A DNA stretch of 64,000 nucleotides, from NCBI GenBank assembly GCA_024760525.1, contig CP060500.1, positions 186,001 to 250,000 on the forward strand, written 5' to 3'. Source of the stretch: Nitrospira sp. (GTDB lineage: Bacteria; Nitrospirota; Nitrospiria; Nitrospirales; Nitrospiraceae). The position numbers and the translations under genes were made by a program. Positions 41,023-49,805 of this stretch are shown piece after piece. Numbering within the stretch: position 1 is the stretch's first letter; every line of letters starts with the position of its first letter. The notes under the pieces are model-generated. The model ran no database searches. It was not told where the DNA came from and saw nothing but the letters and a program-made list of their open reading frames with translations.

Positions 41023-41035
41023 CGTCATTCCTCTC

Positions 41036-41575
41036 TCAACGGAGTTGGTCGAGGGCCTTCTTGACTCTCCAGGGATATTGCGGATTGATCCCGTTATACC
41101 GTTCGATCGCACGCCAGTTATACCCATGACGCTCGATCGATTCCCTGAGGATTCGAGCCGACACTTTCAGGTTGGCACAGCCATCGAGGAGAGAGATCGG
41201 ATGTATACGGTATCGCTCCATATTCCGCGTATTGACTTGGCCTAGCCCCACATCAAAGTTCACATTCTGTTTCCACAGTCGCGTGACCAATGAAATAGCG
41301 TCGTTCATTGAACGGACTGTTTGGCGAATGCCCTTACCATGCTGGTTCACCGACACCGCCAGCGGGTCCCAATTCCCATTCTCGACCTGAACAATCGCTC
41401 GCAGTAGTGTCGAGGGAAGCTGATAGGCAGTGGCGGCTTCTTCAAGACAGGCATGAAATGGGTGTGAACCTCCCTCCACCTGCGTGCGCATAGTCTGCTT
41501 CTCTCCTTTTGCCACACCAAGCGACGGGATGCTCACCACAATCACAATGGTGCCAAACACCAGCCACCATCGCAT
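41036..41575 (-). CDS. Lytic transglycosylase (VirB1/TrbN-like)
   Basis: 179 residues from ATG 41575 (AGGGAG at 6 nt). Signal peptide about residues 1-22. SLT domain: STLLRAIVQVENGNWD with catalytic Glu, NFDVGLGQVNTRNM and AIERYNGINPQYPW. Cuts glycan strands for passage of the transfer apparatus. Its stop is 13 nt before the NusG-like start. Confidence 0.88.
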   Translation of the reverse strand: MRWWLVFGTIVIVVSIPSLGVAKGEKQTMRTQVEGGSHPFHACLEEAATAYQLPSTLLRAIVQVENGNWDPLAVSVNQHGKGIRQTVRSMNDAISLVTRLWKQNVNFDVGLGQVNTRNMERYRIHPISLLDGCANLKVSARILRESIERHGYNWRAIERYNGINPQYPWRVKKALDQLR

Positions 41576-41607
41576 CTCGCGCTCCCTCATGTTCCGAACT
41601 CTTTGGC

Positions 41608-42051
41608 CTAAGCCACAGCCGGAAGCATTACCTGTACCGGCAGTGGCTTCGCAGCTATCACCGGAAGACCTTCCACGACACACCACCGTACCGCGGTCCC
41701 TCGAACGGTAATACTTTTCATCGACATCCCCTTAGCCGAAACTGTTTCCACTTGGAAATCGAGTCCCATGATAGCCGTTGGATTTCCATACTTCTCATAT
41801 GCCATGTCACTGAGCTCACGGAGGGCAGGGAGAATCAGATAATTCTGCACCGGCTTATCGTAGCTCCGGACTCCGCCCCCGATAAAATCTCGCACCCGTG
41901 CCATGATGTCCCGCAACCAGCCCATCCCCTGCGTTTTATGAACAAAGACCAAGCCTAAGGGTTCACAGAGTTGCGGTTCATTGTTGATGCTATAAATTCC
42001 AGACTCCCCGAGGGTGAACATGGGTAAATAGGGTCGGTCCTCTGACAGCAT
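41608..42051 (-). CDS. YbjQ/UPF0145-like protein
   Basis: 147 residues. GLVFVHKT, WLRDIMARVRDFIGGGVRSYDK, LRELSDMAYEKYGNPTAIMGLDFQVETVS and GTAVRW match the YbjQ family of small beta-alpha pentamers, once called heavy-metal-binding. About 30 extra residues precede the core. Function on the element is unknown. It lies between traN and the transglycosylase. Confidence 0.7.
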   Translation of the reverse strand: MLSEDRPYLPMFTLGESGIYSINNEPQLCEPLGLVFVHKTQGMGWLRDIMARVRDFIGGGVRSYDKPVQNYLILPALRELSDMAYEKYGNPTAIMGLDFQVETVSAKGMSMKSITVRGTAVRWCVVEGLPVIAAKPLPVQVMLPAVA

Positions 42052-42068
42052 CGTGCCCTCCTCTAATC

Positions 42069-43976
42069 TCAGCAGCCTGGCGCGCCCGGATTCATAGCAC
42101 AGGCTTTTTGACGCAACGATTCCGCGACGGCGGCTTGATCATAGTTTGTGGTGATCGACGAGAAGTATTCTGTGAAATCCATCGTCTGGAAGTTCAGCGC
42201 TGCGAATTCGTTCAACGTAAACCCATCACAATCGGGGGCATCGGGTGTCCCGAAATTCTGCCCCAACTGCGGTTTCCCTTGTTCCTGGATAATCCGTGCT
42301 AATTTTGAGCGGAAGGTACAATACACATCAGCCCGGCGCGCGCAAATCTGAGCAAACCCCACACTCCACCACTCAATACAATGGTTCCCGACCAAGACCA
42401 CCTGCTGCGCCCGCTTATCACCAGCCAATGATATTTCCACATCGGTACACGTCCCCAACATTCGATCGGGATCGTCCGCACAACAATCGATAATCAAGGT
42501 TCCCAACGTGGAATACGAGCAGGCCTTCGGTGTACCTGTGAAAATCCGTAATTGATCCTTATCGAAATCATCCTGCACCGCTTGGACCATCGCCAACATT
42601 GTCGCGGCAATCTGGAAGTTCTGATTCGGCGGGGTGCTCGTATCCATGCAAAACGGGACATAACTCCCTGGTGCGCCACAGGAAGTGCATTGTTGCACCA
42701 CAGTTTGTTGCGCACAGACGGTGCCACCTCCACACTGCACCGTCACCGAGTAGGTATCGCATCCGCCCGGGATGGGGGTCGTACAGGTGGAGGCCACATC
42801 AAAGCACCCCGCCTGCAACAACGGGGCACAGGTGTCCGTTGTCAAACTCGAAAAGCCCCATTGTTCTTCACGTACCCATGCCCCACTCGCCGGCGCCACC
42901 GTTGGCGGGAGAAGCGTCTGGACGGTCCCGTCACTGAGCGTCACCGTTCGGGGGGCATCATCAAGAACCACGGAGGACATCCGTACCCACCCGGACGCAC
43001 GAACTCCGGCGCACTGATCGTTGATCACGTCTTTCCGAATGACCCACGACTTTCTCCAACTCGTAGCTTGAACGCTCCCTGATTGCGCTCCTGACGCTCC
43101 ACACACAATGGCGAGCACCTGGCCCGATGAAATCGAGAACGAGGTCCCACCACATTGCCCACCGATCGACACATTGACACTGAAGTTGACGAGGACAATT
43201 TGCTCATCGGGATCAAGCGTGGGTGGCGTGAAAGAAAAGCTGGCAAAGGTCCGCCAACCGATCCCCCCGCAATTTTCACCAAATACTCCACCGGGACCAG
43301 TGCCCAACCACTGCATGACATAACTGTCCGGGGACGGATTCAGAACCCGGACATACATATAATGATCGACACAGAAACCAGCCGACCCGCCCGGGCCTCC
43401 CGTGATCGGGACTTCCCTGATGCTATTCGTCACCTGAATTTGACAGGTCAGTTGACCACTCCCTGGCCGATTACAGGTTTGTGTCGACGGCGGGGCCTGT
43501 GTCCAGGACACGCAAATCGTCACATCCGTACAGGTGCTGACATTGGGATTCGGAGTGATCGAACTCGCAGTCGTATTGGCCGTGGTCACAGGAGCGCTTG
43601 TCGTTAAATTCCACCCTCCAGCATCCACCCCCATTTGTTGCACTCGGGACGCATTCGGGTTCGACGCCGCGGCATTTCCCGCCGCATTATTTAAGCCCGA
43701 GACATCACCTGTGTCGGAATAGTACCCAGAGGCAGATGAACCGGCGCAGGAGGCGTCCATACACCCCGAGGTCCCACCATACTGTGGCACCGCCCCCTGT
43801 CGGCCGCTCACCGTCCCTCGATCCAGCGCGCCGGTCGACTGGATATTCCCCATCGCACAGCGAGCTTTCTGCAGGGGATCGGTAATCCCGCTACAAGATA
43901 CTTGAGCAAGAGCTATCCCTGTGACCGGTACGATTCCAGCCATAACGATCATCACCGTCAGAATGCGCCGCACCAT
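42069..43976 (-). CDS. traN: TraN-like mating-pair stabilisation protein
   Basis: 635 residues from ATG 43976 with a signal peptide (ending IALAQV). It is Cys-rich throughout (over 30 Cys), with the conserved C-terminal region IDCCADDPDRMLGTCTDVEISLAGDKRAQQVVLVGNHC onward to CTFRSKLARIIQEQGKPQLG, a TraN hallmark. An outer-membrane protein that stabilises donor-recipient contact. A Thr/Pro-rich, Gly-rich middle (about 60-200) is probably the recipient-binding variable part. Confidence 0.88.
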   Translation of the reverse strand: MVRRILTVMIVMAGIVPVTGIALAQVSCSGITDPLQKARCAMGNIQSTGALDRGTVSGRQGAVPQYGGTSGCMDASCAGSSASGYYSDTGDVSGLNNAAGNAAASNPNASRVQQMGVDAGGWNLTTSAPVTTANTTASSITPNPNVSTCTDVTICVSWTQAPPSTQTCNRPGSGQLTCQIQVTNSIREVPITGGPGGSAGFCVDHYMYVRVLNPSPDSYVMQWLGTGPGGVFGENCGGIGWRTFASFSFTPPTLDPDEQIVLVNFSVNVSIGGQCGGTSFSISSGQVLAIVCGASGAQSGSVQATSWRKSWVIRKDVINDQCAGVRASGWVRMSSVVLDDAPRTVTLSDGTVQTLLPPTVAPASGAWVREEQWGFSSLTTDTCAPLLQAGCFDVASTCTTPIPGGCDTYSVTVQCGGGTVCAQQTVVQQCTSCGAPGSYVPFCMDTSTPPNQNFQIAATMLAMVQAVQDDFDKDQLRIFTGTPKACSYSTLGTLIIDCCADDPDRMLGTCTDVEISLAGDKRAQQVVLVGNHCIEWWSVGFAQICARRADVYCTFRSKLARIIQEQGKPQLGQNFGTPDAPDCDGFTLNEFAALNFQTMDFTEYFSSITTNYDQAAVAESLRQKACAMNPGAPGC

Positions 43977-44013
43977 CACCACCGCCTCTCCGCCTGCTCG
44001 TATTCCCTTATGT

Positions 44014-45027
44014 CTAGCGTTTCTCTCCAACTTCCGGTGCCTGTGCCGCGGTTTGCACGGGCTTCTTCCAGCCAATCTTTTCTTTGGCCCAATCCGTCCA
44101 CGATTGCTTCGTAGCTGGTTGCACAGCCACCGTCGAAGTCGTCAACAGCGGCGATTGCCCACCATTATCCGTCACCTGTGCTGATGTGGTCGGAGGGGTC
44201 GTCACCTCAGCAGGCTTAACCGCGACGGCTGCCGATGGAGCCCCATCCTTCGGACCAGTCACCGCACCATCTGTCCCAGTCACTGGAGCGGTGGGGACAA
44301 CAGGAGCTTGGGAGACCGTTGCAGGGACAACCACAGAAGGATTCTCCCCCACACTCCCCGTAACCGGAGAACTACCAGTAGTCACCGTGGCAGGAGTCAC
44401 AGGAGATGGCTCCAATTTTGGACTGATGACTTTCGATGGCGGCACAACAGTCGAAGCCTGCCCGAGTTTCTGCTCCAATGCCCGCTCAACAGCCCCCTTC
44501 CCCTTCCCTTTTCCATCCGACTCAGAGCCAACTTCATGTTTGTTGGCGTCACTCGTCTCAGCCGGCCGAGAGAGTTTTGCAACCGCCTGCGCCTGCTTCC
44601 GTAACACTTCGACCTTAGCGCCCAACCCCGAGATCGTTCCATTCATCGCTTGTTGCTGTTCACTCATTGTGCGAAGCAACTCCAACGTTTCTTGAGACTG
44701 GCCCGTGAATTTGCCAAACTCCACCCGCTGAAGAGCCAATTCCTGACTCACGGTAGTCAGTCGAGCTTGCAGCGCCTTCACATCCACCAAGGTTTGTTGA
44801 ACCGTCGACTCCAACCCGGTGACACGAAGTGAGTGCTGCGAGTAGGCTCGATGCAAGGCCTGCACATCAGACGACAACCCGTCCCGTTCGATATCCTGTT
44901 CTGTCTTCACGTACCTCAAATGCTCGTTCTGCTCCACTTGTTGATCGTACGCGGATTTGGACACACACCCGCTCAACGCCCCAGCACACAGAACCCCCGT
45001 CATCATCATCTTCATAGCAACCTGCAT
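44014..45027 (-). CDS. Coiled-coil lipoprotein with Pro/Val/Thr-rich tail
   Basis: 337 residues from ATG 45027 (AAGGAGGA). The lipobox is VLCAGALSGC, so a lipid-anchored Cys is near residue 21. A coiled coil spans about 25-170. A Pro/Thr/Val-rich stretch (about 200-310) could span the periplasm, and WTDWAKEKIGWKKP ends it. The design recalls TolA/TonB-like spacers. Not a known Tra protein. Confidence 0.65.
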   Translation of the reverse strand: MQVAMKMMMTGVLCAGALSGCVSKSAYDQQVEQNEHLRYVKTEQDIERDGLSSDVQALHRAYSQHSLRVTGLESTVQQTLVDVKALQARLTTVSQELALQRVEFGKFTGQSQETLELLRTMSEQQQAMNGTISGLGAKVEVLRKQAQAVAKLSRPAETSDANKHEVGSESDGKGKGKGAVERALEQKLGQASTVVPPSKVISPKLEPSPVTPATVTTGSSPVTGSVGENPSVVVPATVSQAPVVPTAPVTGTDGAVTGPKDGAPSAAVAVKPAEVTTPPTTSAQVTDNGGQSPLLTTSTVAVQPATKQSWTDWAKEKIGWKKPVQTAAQAPEVGEKR

Positions 45028-45064
45028 AGAATCCTCCTTACAAAGTTCAGGGTGCTCCCGCCCC

Positions 45065-45814
45065 CTATGTAGACGCTCCTCGATGCACAACTCTCGGCCG
45101 ACCATTACTCGAACCTGTTGACCCGATCGTGACGTCATCCTTCGACGTTATTTCCAACTCAGCACCAATCTTTGCCACTCGAGGTTTTTGAGGCTCACGG
45201 AGTTCACGCGGCTCGTAATAATCCACGTCCACCGTCGCACACACTCCACGCACCACCCGATCTAACTCCCGTACCAACGTGAGCGCTTCGGATAGACGCG
45301 AGTCGCTACGGAGCTGCTCCATGCTGATCGTGCGCAACACAACCAAGACGCGATCCATCCGAATGATCTGTTCAACCACTGCACGGACTTCTTCCGTTTG
45401 AGGAACCACCACATGTGCACGTGGGTCAGCGACCATCCGTTTCCGTTCCACCAGTGATTCTCCTAACGCCGGTGTGAGCAACACGAGCTCGCCACCAGAA
45501 GCCCGGAGCCATTCGGCCGCTTGCTTACTCCACGTTTGAATAGGTTCCAGGAGTGCTAAGACTTCCGCTACAGTACGAGTGACACCCAAATCTCGCCGTA
45601 ACCGCGGGATCGCCTTATTGAGTGGGTACACCATGCGAATGAGAATGCGACCTTCAAATGATCGTGGCAGTACAATGAGACTGCCATACTGCTGCAGGAG
45701 CTCCCGGTTGAGCGCGATCCGCTCCTCAGGCGTTTTCTTTTTGCGTTTCGCGTTGGCGGCAGCCCCATTGTCGTGTTTCGGTGAACCGGAACTCTGTGGT
45801 GACTGATTATTCAT
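45065..45814 (-). CDS. Hypothetical protein, 249 aa
   Basis: ATG 45814 with AGGAGG upstream. Basic N-terminus (NAKRKKKTPEERIALNRELLQ), then an alpha/beta body (GSLIVLPRSFEGRILIRMVY; GVTRTVAEVLALLEPIQTW; VVVLRTISMEQLRSD). No signal peptide. It lies 7 nt after the NusA-like gene, so it is probably functionally linked to it. Confidence 0.6.
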   Translation of the reverse strand: MNNQSPQSSGSPKHDNGAAANAKRKKKTPEERIALNRELLQQYGSLIVLPRSFEGRILIRMVYPLNKAIPRLRRDLGVTRTVAEVLALLEPIQTWSKQAAEWLRASGGELVLLTPALGESLVERKRMVADPRAHVVVPQTEEVRAVVEQIIRMDRVLVVLRTISMEQLRSDSRLSEALTLVRELDRVVRGVCATVDVDYYEPRELREPQKPRVAKIGAELEITSKDDVTIGSTGSSNGRPRVVHRGAST

Positions 45815-45821
45815 AGTCCTC

Positions 45822-46451
45822 CTATAAGCTGGCCAACCGAATCGAAAACCCGGTAACTCGGCCTGCGACGGCCACATTCAAGCCAGCCTTCCCAAGAAAT
45901 CGTGGCATCACTGCTGCCGGGACACGGACCTCAGCCTCATGGGCACGACGGTCGACCGTGATTCCTTTCACCTCACCAAGGGGAGCCGGCAACAACGCTT
46001 GTTTGATAAATTCTTCGGGGGATGCACTGTAGAGCACCAAACACGGACGTAACCGCGAATAGGATCCAAACTCTCGCAAATACGGCAGGCATAACCTGAT
46101 GGGGTCATCTCCCGTCGGTGATCCCACAGCAATCTTGACGAACTCCGCATGCTGAACTGTCCCCACCGCCTTCACATCCACACGCCCCTCCGCGATCACC
46201 GGGGCAAACAACAGTTCAGCGACGCGGCGAATAAAATGGCCCGATCGTTGGGAGACAATCGGATACGGTCCCTCCACGGATTTGATACAGGCATAAAACC
46301 GGTCTCCAACCCGGTAGGGACCATCCGCACAGACCCGAGGCAGCACCGCCATCCGGTCCGTGCCTCCTATCAACGTCAAATAGCCAGGCTTGTCAGGATT
46401 TGCTTTGACCACCTGGCCCAACACAAAATGACCGACCTTATCGAACGCCAT
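45822..46451 (-). CDS. NusA-like RNA-binding protein (S1-KH-KH, no N-domain)
   Basis: 209 residues that align with residues about 135-345 of NusA. The S1-like part is GQVVKANPDKPGYLTLIGGTDRMAVLP with YRVGDRFYACIKSV. Then VSQRSGHFIRRVAELLFAPVIAEGRVDVKAV matches NusA's SR..P.....LF..EVPEI..G.V.IKA, and HAEFVKIAVGS matches the R.KIAV strand. KH2 is EEFIKQALLPAPLGEVKGITV to MPRFLGKAGLNVAVAGRVTGFSI (GxxG loop LGKAGL; compare IGRNGQNVRLASQLSGW). The NusA RNA-polymerase-binding N-domain and acidic repeats are absent, and KH1 lacks its GxxG loop. It likely binds nascent tra RNA. No Shine-Dalgarno; a CGTAATAC motif sits 5 nt before ATG. Confidence 0.75.
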   Translation of the reverse strand: MAFDKVGHFVLGQVVKANPDKPGYLTLIGGTDRMAVLPRVCADGPYRVGDRFYACIKSVEGPYPIVSQRSGHFIRRVAELLFAPVIAEGRVDVKAVGTVQHAEFVKIAVGSPTGDDPIRLCLPYLREFGSYSRLRPCLVLYSASPEEFIKQALLPAPLGEVKGITVDRRAHEAEVRVPAAVMPRFLGKAGLNVAVAGRVTGFSIRLASL

Positions 46452-46456
46452 ACTTA

Positions 46457-46464
46457 GTATTACG
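46457..46464 (-). promoter_or_regulatory. CGTAATAC motif 5 nt before the NusA-like ATG
   Basis: Minus strand CGTAATAC-TAAGT-ATG. With no ribosome-binding site in between, a -10 reading TAATAC would place the transcript start at the ATG, a leaderless mRNA. Confidence 0.45.
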
Positions 46465-46483
46465 CTCGCGAAGTTGAAGGCCC

Positions 46484-46843
46484 CTATCGGCGCTTCCGAT
46501 CAAGCTCCTCTTGAAACATCTTTCGGCACAGACTCAACGGTAGGAAAACCGTATCGACATGACGGGCGGGAACCACCACTTTCACCAAATATCGCCCTTC
46601 GTACTCCGCCGTCACCGTACTGACTTGATACCCTTTACCCCGCAGTGCATTGACGAACTCTTCCGGACCGGACCACTTCGGGAGGTCGCTGACCTCACCC
46701 ACTATTGAAAACACCTCCCCACACCCCCCCATCCCGGAGGCCACCATCCACCGCTCCGGTCCCAACGGTGACTGTGCCCACACCGGAATCGCCCAGATCC
46801 CCCACAAGATCGTGATCCCTACCATCAGTGTCCGTATCAGCAT
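46484..46843 (-). CDS. Exported small protein, 119 aa
   Basis: ATG 46843. Signal peptide about residues 1-23 (ILWGIWAIPVWAQ). The mature protein has SGMGGCGEVFSIVGEVSDLPKWSGPEEFVNALRGKGYQVS, then a basic C-terminus with one more Cys. It is next to the NusA-like gene, with divergent lipoprotein genes upstream. No family recognised. Confidence 0.6.
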   Translation of the reverse strand: MLIRTLMVGITILWGIWAIPVWAQSPLGPERWMVASGMGGCGEVFSIVGEVSDLPKWSGPEEFVNALRGKGYQVSTVTAEYEGRYLVKVVVPARHVDTVFLPLSLCRKMFQEELDRKRR

Positions 46844-46901
46844 TGCCCCACCATCCCTTGGATTCCCTTGCGACCGCCCTGCTTCTCTGGCATACACAGT
46901 C

Positions 46902-46909
46902 TTATTACG
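46902..46909 (-). promoter_or_regulatory. CGTAATAA motif (divergent pair, minus)
   Basis: Forms one half of an inverted arrangement with the plus-strand motif at 46918-46925 (CGTAATA, 8 nt, TATTACG in mirror). Serves the minus-strand 46843 gene. Confidence 0.4.
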
Positions 46910-46917
46910 ATCTCTCG

Positions 46918-46925
46918 CGTAATAG
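46918..46925 (+). promoter_or_regulatory. CGTAATAG motif 7 nt before a lipoprotein ATG
   Basis: Plus-strand CGTAATAG then AGCTCTG and ATG 46933, with no Shine-Dalgarno sequence. It fits a -10 element for leaderless transcription. Confidence 0.45.
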
Positions 46926-46932
46926 AGCTCTG

Positions 46933-48165
46933 ATGCCACACAGACTGCGCTACAAGTGGTCTCTCCTCGCCTGGCTCACCCTCCTCACCGGATGCGCCAA
47001 TTCGTACTTTGTGCCTATGGAGCTTGCCCCTTCGCACATCGAACGCACCCCGGCCGGGACAGAACCAGCAAGCCGGCCGAGTCTGCACGTGATCACCCAC
47101 TCTGATGGATTGGGATGGCAAGTCTCAGCGACCCAAGAATGGATCGACCGAGAGCACGTCACGGAACAGGAATATTGGAAGGGCTGGGTCTATGCACCAG
47201 CAAAGAATTCAGCAGCCCAGGTCGGGTACACCGCTGGCACCGTCCTTACCTGCCCGGGCAGCATTCTCGCTCACGTCTTTATCAGGATGATTCGGGTGGT
47301 CGGACTATTGGATCAAGCGGAACCCACGTGGCACTACATTAAAGGGCTCTGTGTCGCGCCACTGCTAGGCTTGGATCCTACGACCCCACACTGGCAGACC
47401 CAACCAGGACCCACACATGACGTCACACGCGTCTCCCAACGAGTCATTCGTCCACTCACCGACGGACGTCTCCAACTCCGCTGGATGCATAAGCAGTTCG
47501 ATCCGGTCGGAACAGAATATGTGATCACCAAGATGTCCCCAACACTCGATATCCGGTTACGCGAGGTCGCGGCCGTCCTTCTCCGGACCCATCAGCCCGA
47601 TACCCTCCGCCAAGGCCAATTGGAGATCACCCTCCATACCACTGACGGACTCACCATCACGACCCCCATTTCAATCAGCCCCTCCACGCTAAAAACGGCC
47701 CTTGAATCTGATCTGATCCGCAGACCTGCTTCAGACTGGCCAACATCGCTTCGGATTCGCCTGGAGACCCAGGACCCTGCGCTAACATCACTGACCCAAA
47801 CCCTCCTCACTGAACTGGGTTTACCCAGCGTTACCCGCGGAACCACTGCCACCTCGCTATATGCAGCTCAAAACCAGGAGGTTTCACCGCTGTTCCAAGA
47901 AGGGACCTCTAATTCCATCGGCCATTGGACCGGAGCCACTGTACTCCTCTCCCTTACGAGCACGCGCATGACCGAAACCACACACTTACTTGTGGCCACC
48001 GCCAGCTCGATCGAAACAGGACTTGTCCTTGGACAATTCACCCTCGAAGGACGAGCTGGCCTCACTCCTGACGTCGCCAGTACCTTGCGTGCACAACTCA
48101 CACAGTTGCTCACTGGTGACGGCCTCGCAGTCCGTCGTGGTCTCATGATCGAGGAACGCCGATGA
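46933..48165 (+). CDS. Lipoprotein, 410 aa
   Basis: ATG 46933, chosen because it gives a clean lipoprotein signal (LLAWLTLLTGC) and lies just after a CGTAATAG motif. Mature protein mostly beta. A segment GYTAGTVLTCPGSILAHVFI then GLCVAPLLGLDP is matched loosely by the next gene (ARRYLFWPLAPLNGLTQCPA then GCMRLLAMEP), so the two are paralogues. Exported to a membrane; role unknown. Its TGA overlaps the next ATG (ATGA). Confidence 0.68.
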   Translation: MPHRLRYKWSLLAWLTLLTGCANSYFVPMELAPSHIERTPAGTEPASRPSLHVITHSDGLGWQVSATQEWIDREHVTEQEYWKGWVYAPAKNSAAQVGYTAGTVLTCPGSILAHVFIRMIRVVGLLDQAEPTWHYIKGLCVAPLLGLDPTTPHWQTQPGPTHDVTRVSQRVIRPLTDGRLQLRWMHKQFDPVGTEYVITKMSPTLDIRLREVAAVLLRTHQPDTLRQGQLEITLHTTDGLTITTPISISPSTLKTALESDLIRRPASDWPTSLRIRLETQDPALTSLTQTLLTELGLPSVTRGTTATSLYAAQNQEVSPLFQEGTSNSIGHWTGATVLLSLTSTRMTETTHLLVATASSIETGLVLGQFTLEGRAGLTPDVASTLRAQLTQLLTGDGLAVRRGLMIEERR

Positions 48166-49163
48166 AGATGCTGGTTGCCGCCATCCTTATTTTCTTATCT
48201 GGCTGTCAAACACTCCTGACCTCGCCTACTGGAACACCCTCAACGTCTCGCCTCCCGATCGAGCGACTTCCCCACAGCTCCCCGCACGTGCAGCTGACAC
48301 CCAATGCCACCAAAGACCATTGGACCATACAAGTCACGCAACAATTCGATGACGTCGAGCAAGTTCACACGGTCCAGCAACAGGCAGCACGTCGCTACCT
48401 TTTCTGGCCCCTGGCCCCTCTGAACGGCCTGACACAATGTCCGGCCGGTTTAATCGCATCCGTCCTCTCTTCTCGAGAGAGCGCCAACATCCTGCGCGAG
48501 GTCGGCTGTATGCGGCTCCTGGCTATGGAACCGTTACGCAATACCGTTCCCACCCACATGATTGACCATCGACAACAAGTACACCGATTGTCCGAATCCC
48601 CTGTCGCCGGCGCCGAGATCACCTTCCGTTCACATGACACAGAGGACGTGATCCACACCTTGACCGGCATCGATGGACGAGCCACCGTTCGAGGCCTCGT
48701 GCAACGTACGCTCGCCGGCGTCCTCACCATCTCAGTGGCCAACCAGATCATCGAAACACAAGAGATCACCCTCAACCCCAGTCACCCTAACTCACGCATA
48801 CGAGCACTACAGCTCCCGCCCAACCCCGTATTCCAAGTGGACGAAGCACACACCTCGCCCTACCTGGAGCACATGATCCGCATGCAGCTCCTTCAACTCG
48901 GGTTCTCAGTCCTGCCAAACACTCGATCGCACAACGCAATTGTGGATGAACAGAAGATCCAACTAACAGGAAGAATCGAGGATGGGTCAACGGTGAAGAC
49001 CGCTCGTCTCGCACCACCAACAATGCTCATTCAAGGAAGAAAAGAAGAAGAGTCCCCGTACGAAATCACAGTCCTCTTCGTAAAGAACGGCGAGCAGCAC
49101 ATCATCAGAATTGATGATCTCGGCGAATTAGCCCTTCTCCTTCAACGCCAACACTATAAGTAA
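48162..49163 (+). CDS. Lipoprotein, 333 aa, paralogue of its neighbour
   Basis: Lipobox ILIFLSGC. Contains a beta-sandwich-like stretch (PVAGAEITFRSHDTEDVIHTLTGIDGRATVRGL) reminiscent of CarboxypepD-regulatory or transthyretin-like domains. Translationally coupled to the preceding lipoprotein gene. The pair runs opposite to the tra genes around it. Confidence 0.65.
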   Translation: MKMLVAAILIFLSGCQTLLTSPTGTPSTSRLPIERLPHSSPHVQLTPNATKDHWTIQVTQQFDDVEQVHTVQQQAARRYLFWPLAPLNGLTQCPAGLIASVLSSRESANILREVGCMRLLAMEPLRNTVPTHMIDHRQQVHRLSESPVAGAEITFRSHDTEDVIHTLTGIDGRATVRGLVQRTLAGVLTISVANQIIETQEITLNPSHPNSRIRALQLPPNPVFQVDEAHTSPYLEHMIRMQLLQLGFSVLPNTRSHNAIVDEQKIQLTGRIEDGSTVKTARLAPPTMLIQGRKEEESPYEITVLFVKNGEQHIIRIDDLGELALLLQRQHYK

Positions 49164-49239
49164 GAGCCATCCTCACACCGTGAACCGCAAACGGACATTG
49201 TGTTGACATTCGGCACACATTGTCATAGGGTTATCAGAC

Positions 49240-49527
49240 ATGGAATCATGGGAATATGCCTTCGACCCGGACAAGAATGCCTGGCTCATACAAGAACGAG
49301 GGATCAGCTTCGAGCAGATCATCGCCCTCATTGAAAGCGGCCATCTCGTTCAGGTGCTGGAACACCACGATCGCGAGCGCTATCCTCACCAGTTGCTCTA
49401 TGAAGTCGATGTGAATGGGTACATATACATCGTCCCAGTCGTGAGAGAACACCGAACGCTTTTCTTAAAGACGATCTATCCCAGCCGAAAGGCCACCAGA
49501 CATCACGAGAAAGGACGCGCCACATGA
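49240..49527 (+). CDS. BrnT-like toxin
   Basis: 95 residues. EYAFDPDKNAWLIQERGISFEQIIALIESGHLVQVLEHHDRERYPHQ, then VNGYIYIVPVVREHRTLFLKTIYPSRKATR, matches the BrnT/DUF4258-like RelE-fold toxins that start with F(D)PxKN...RGISFE and end IYPSRKAT. Overlaps the CopG-like antitoxin by ATGA. Probable ribonuclease; toxin precedes antitoxin. Confidence 0.75.
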   Translation: MESWEYAFDPDKNAWLIQERGISFEQIIALIESGHLVQVLEHHDRERYPHQLLYEVDVNGYIYIVPVVREHRTLFLKTIYPSRKATRHHEKGRAT

Positions 49528-49805
49528 AAAAGAAACTTCTGCTGGATAAGGACGAGGATCAGGTAGTCGCGGATTACGAGCGCGGCGCCTTCAGGCCGGT
49601 GAAGAATCAAGCTATAGCAAGAAAAGAAGCCATGGACGCCGCCCGACGCTACATGCGCAAAGACGCCCGAATCAATATCCGTTTATCGACCGCTGATCTT
49701 GAAATGCTGAAGCGGCGCGCCGCCGAGGAAGGCCTGCCCTATCAAAGCCTGATCGCCAGTATCCTGCATAAATACGTCAGCCGCTCTGTGCCACAGACCA
49801 ACTAA
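49524..49805 (+). CDS. CopG/BrnA-like ribbon-helix-helix antitoxin
   Basis: 93 residues. The ribbon-helix-helix is ARINIRLSTADLEMLKRRAAEEGLPYQSLIASILHKYV, with INIRLS as the DNA-contacting strand. The N-terminal half should wrap the toxin. It would autoregulate the pair and stabilise the element. Its stop overlaps the convergent gene's stop by 4 nt. Confidence 0.8.
   Translation: MKKKLLLDKDEDQVVADYERGAFRPVKNQAIARKEAMDAARRYMRKDARINIRLSTADLEMLKRRAAEEGLPYQSLIASILHKYVSRSVPQTN

Noticed and set aside
44084..44695. 203-aa plus-strand frame with Val/Thr-rich sequence
   Set aside because: Antisense to the Pro/Val/Thr-rich tail of the coiled-coil lipoprotein; low complexity creates the long frame.
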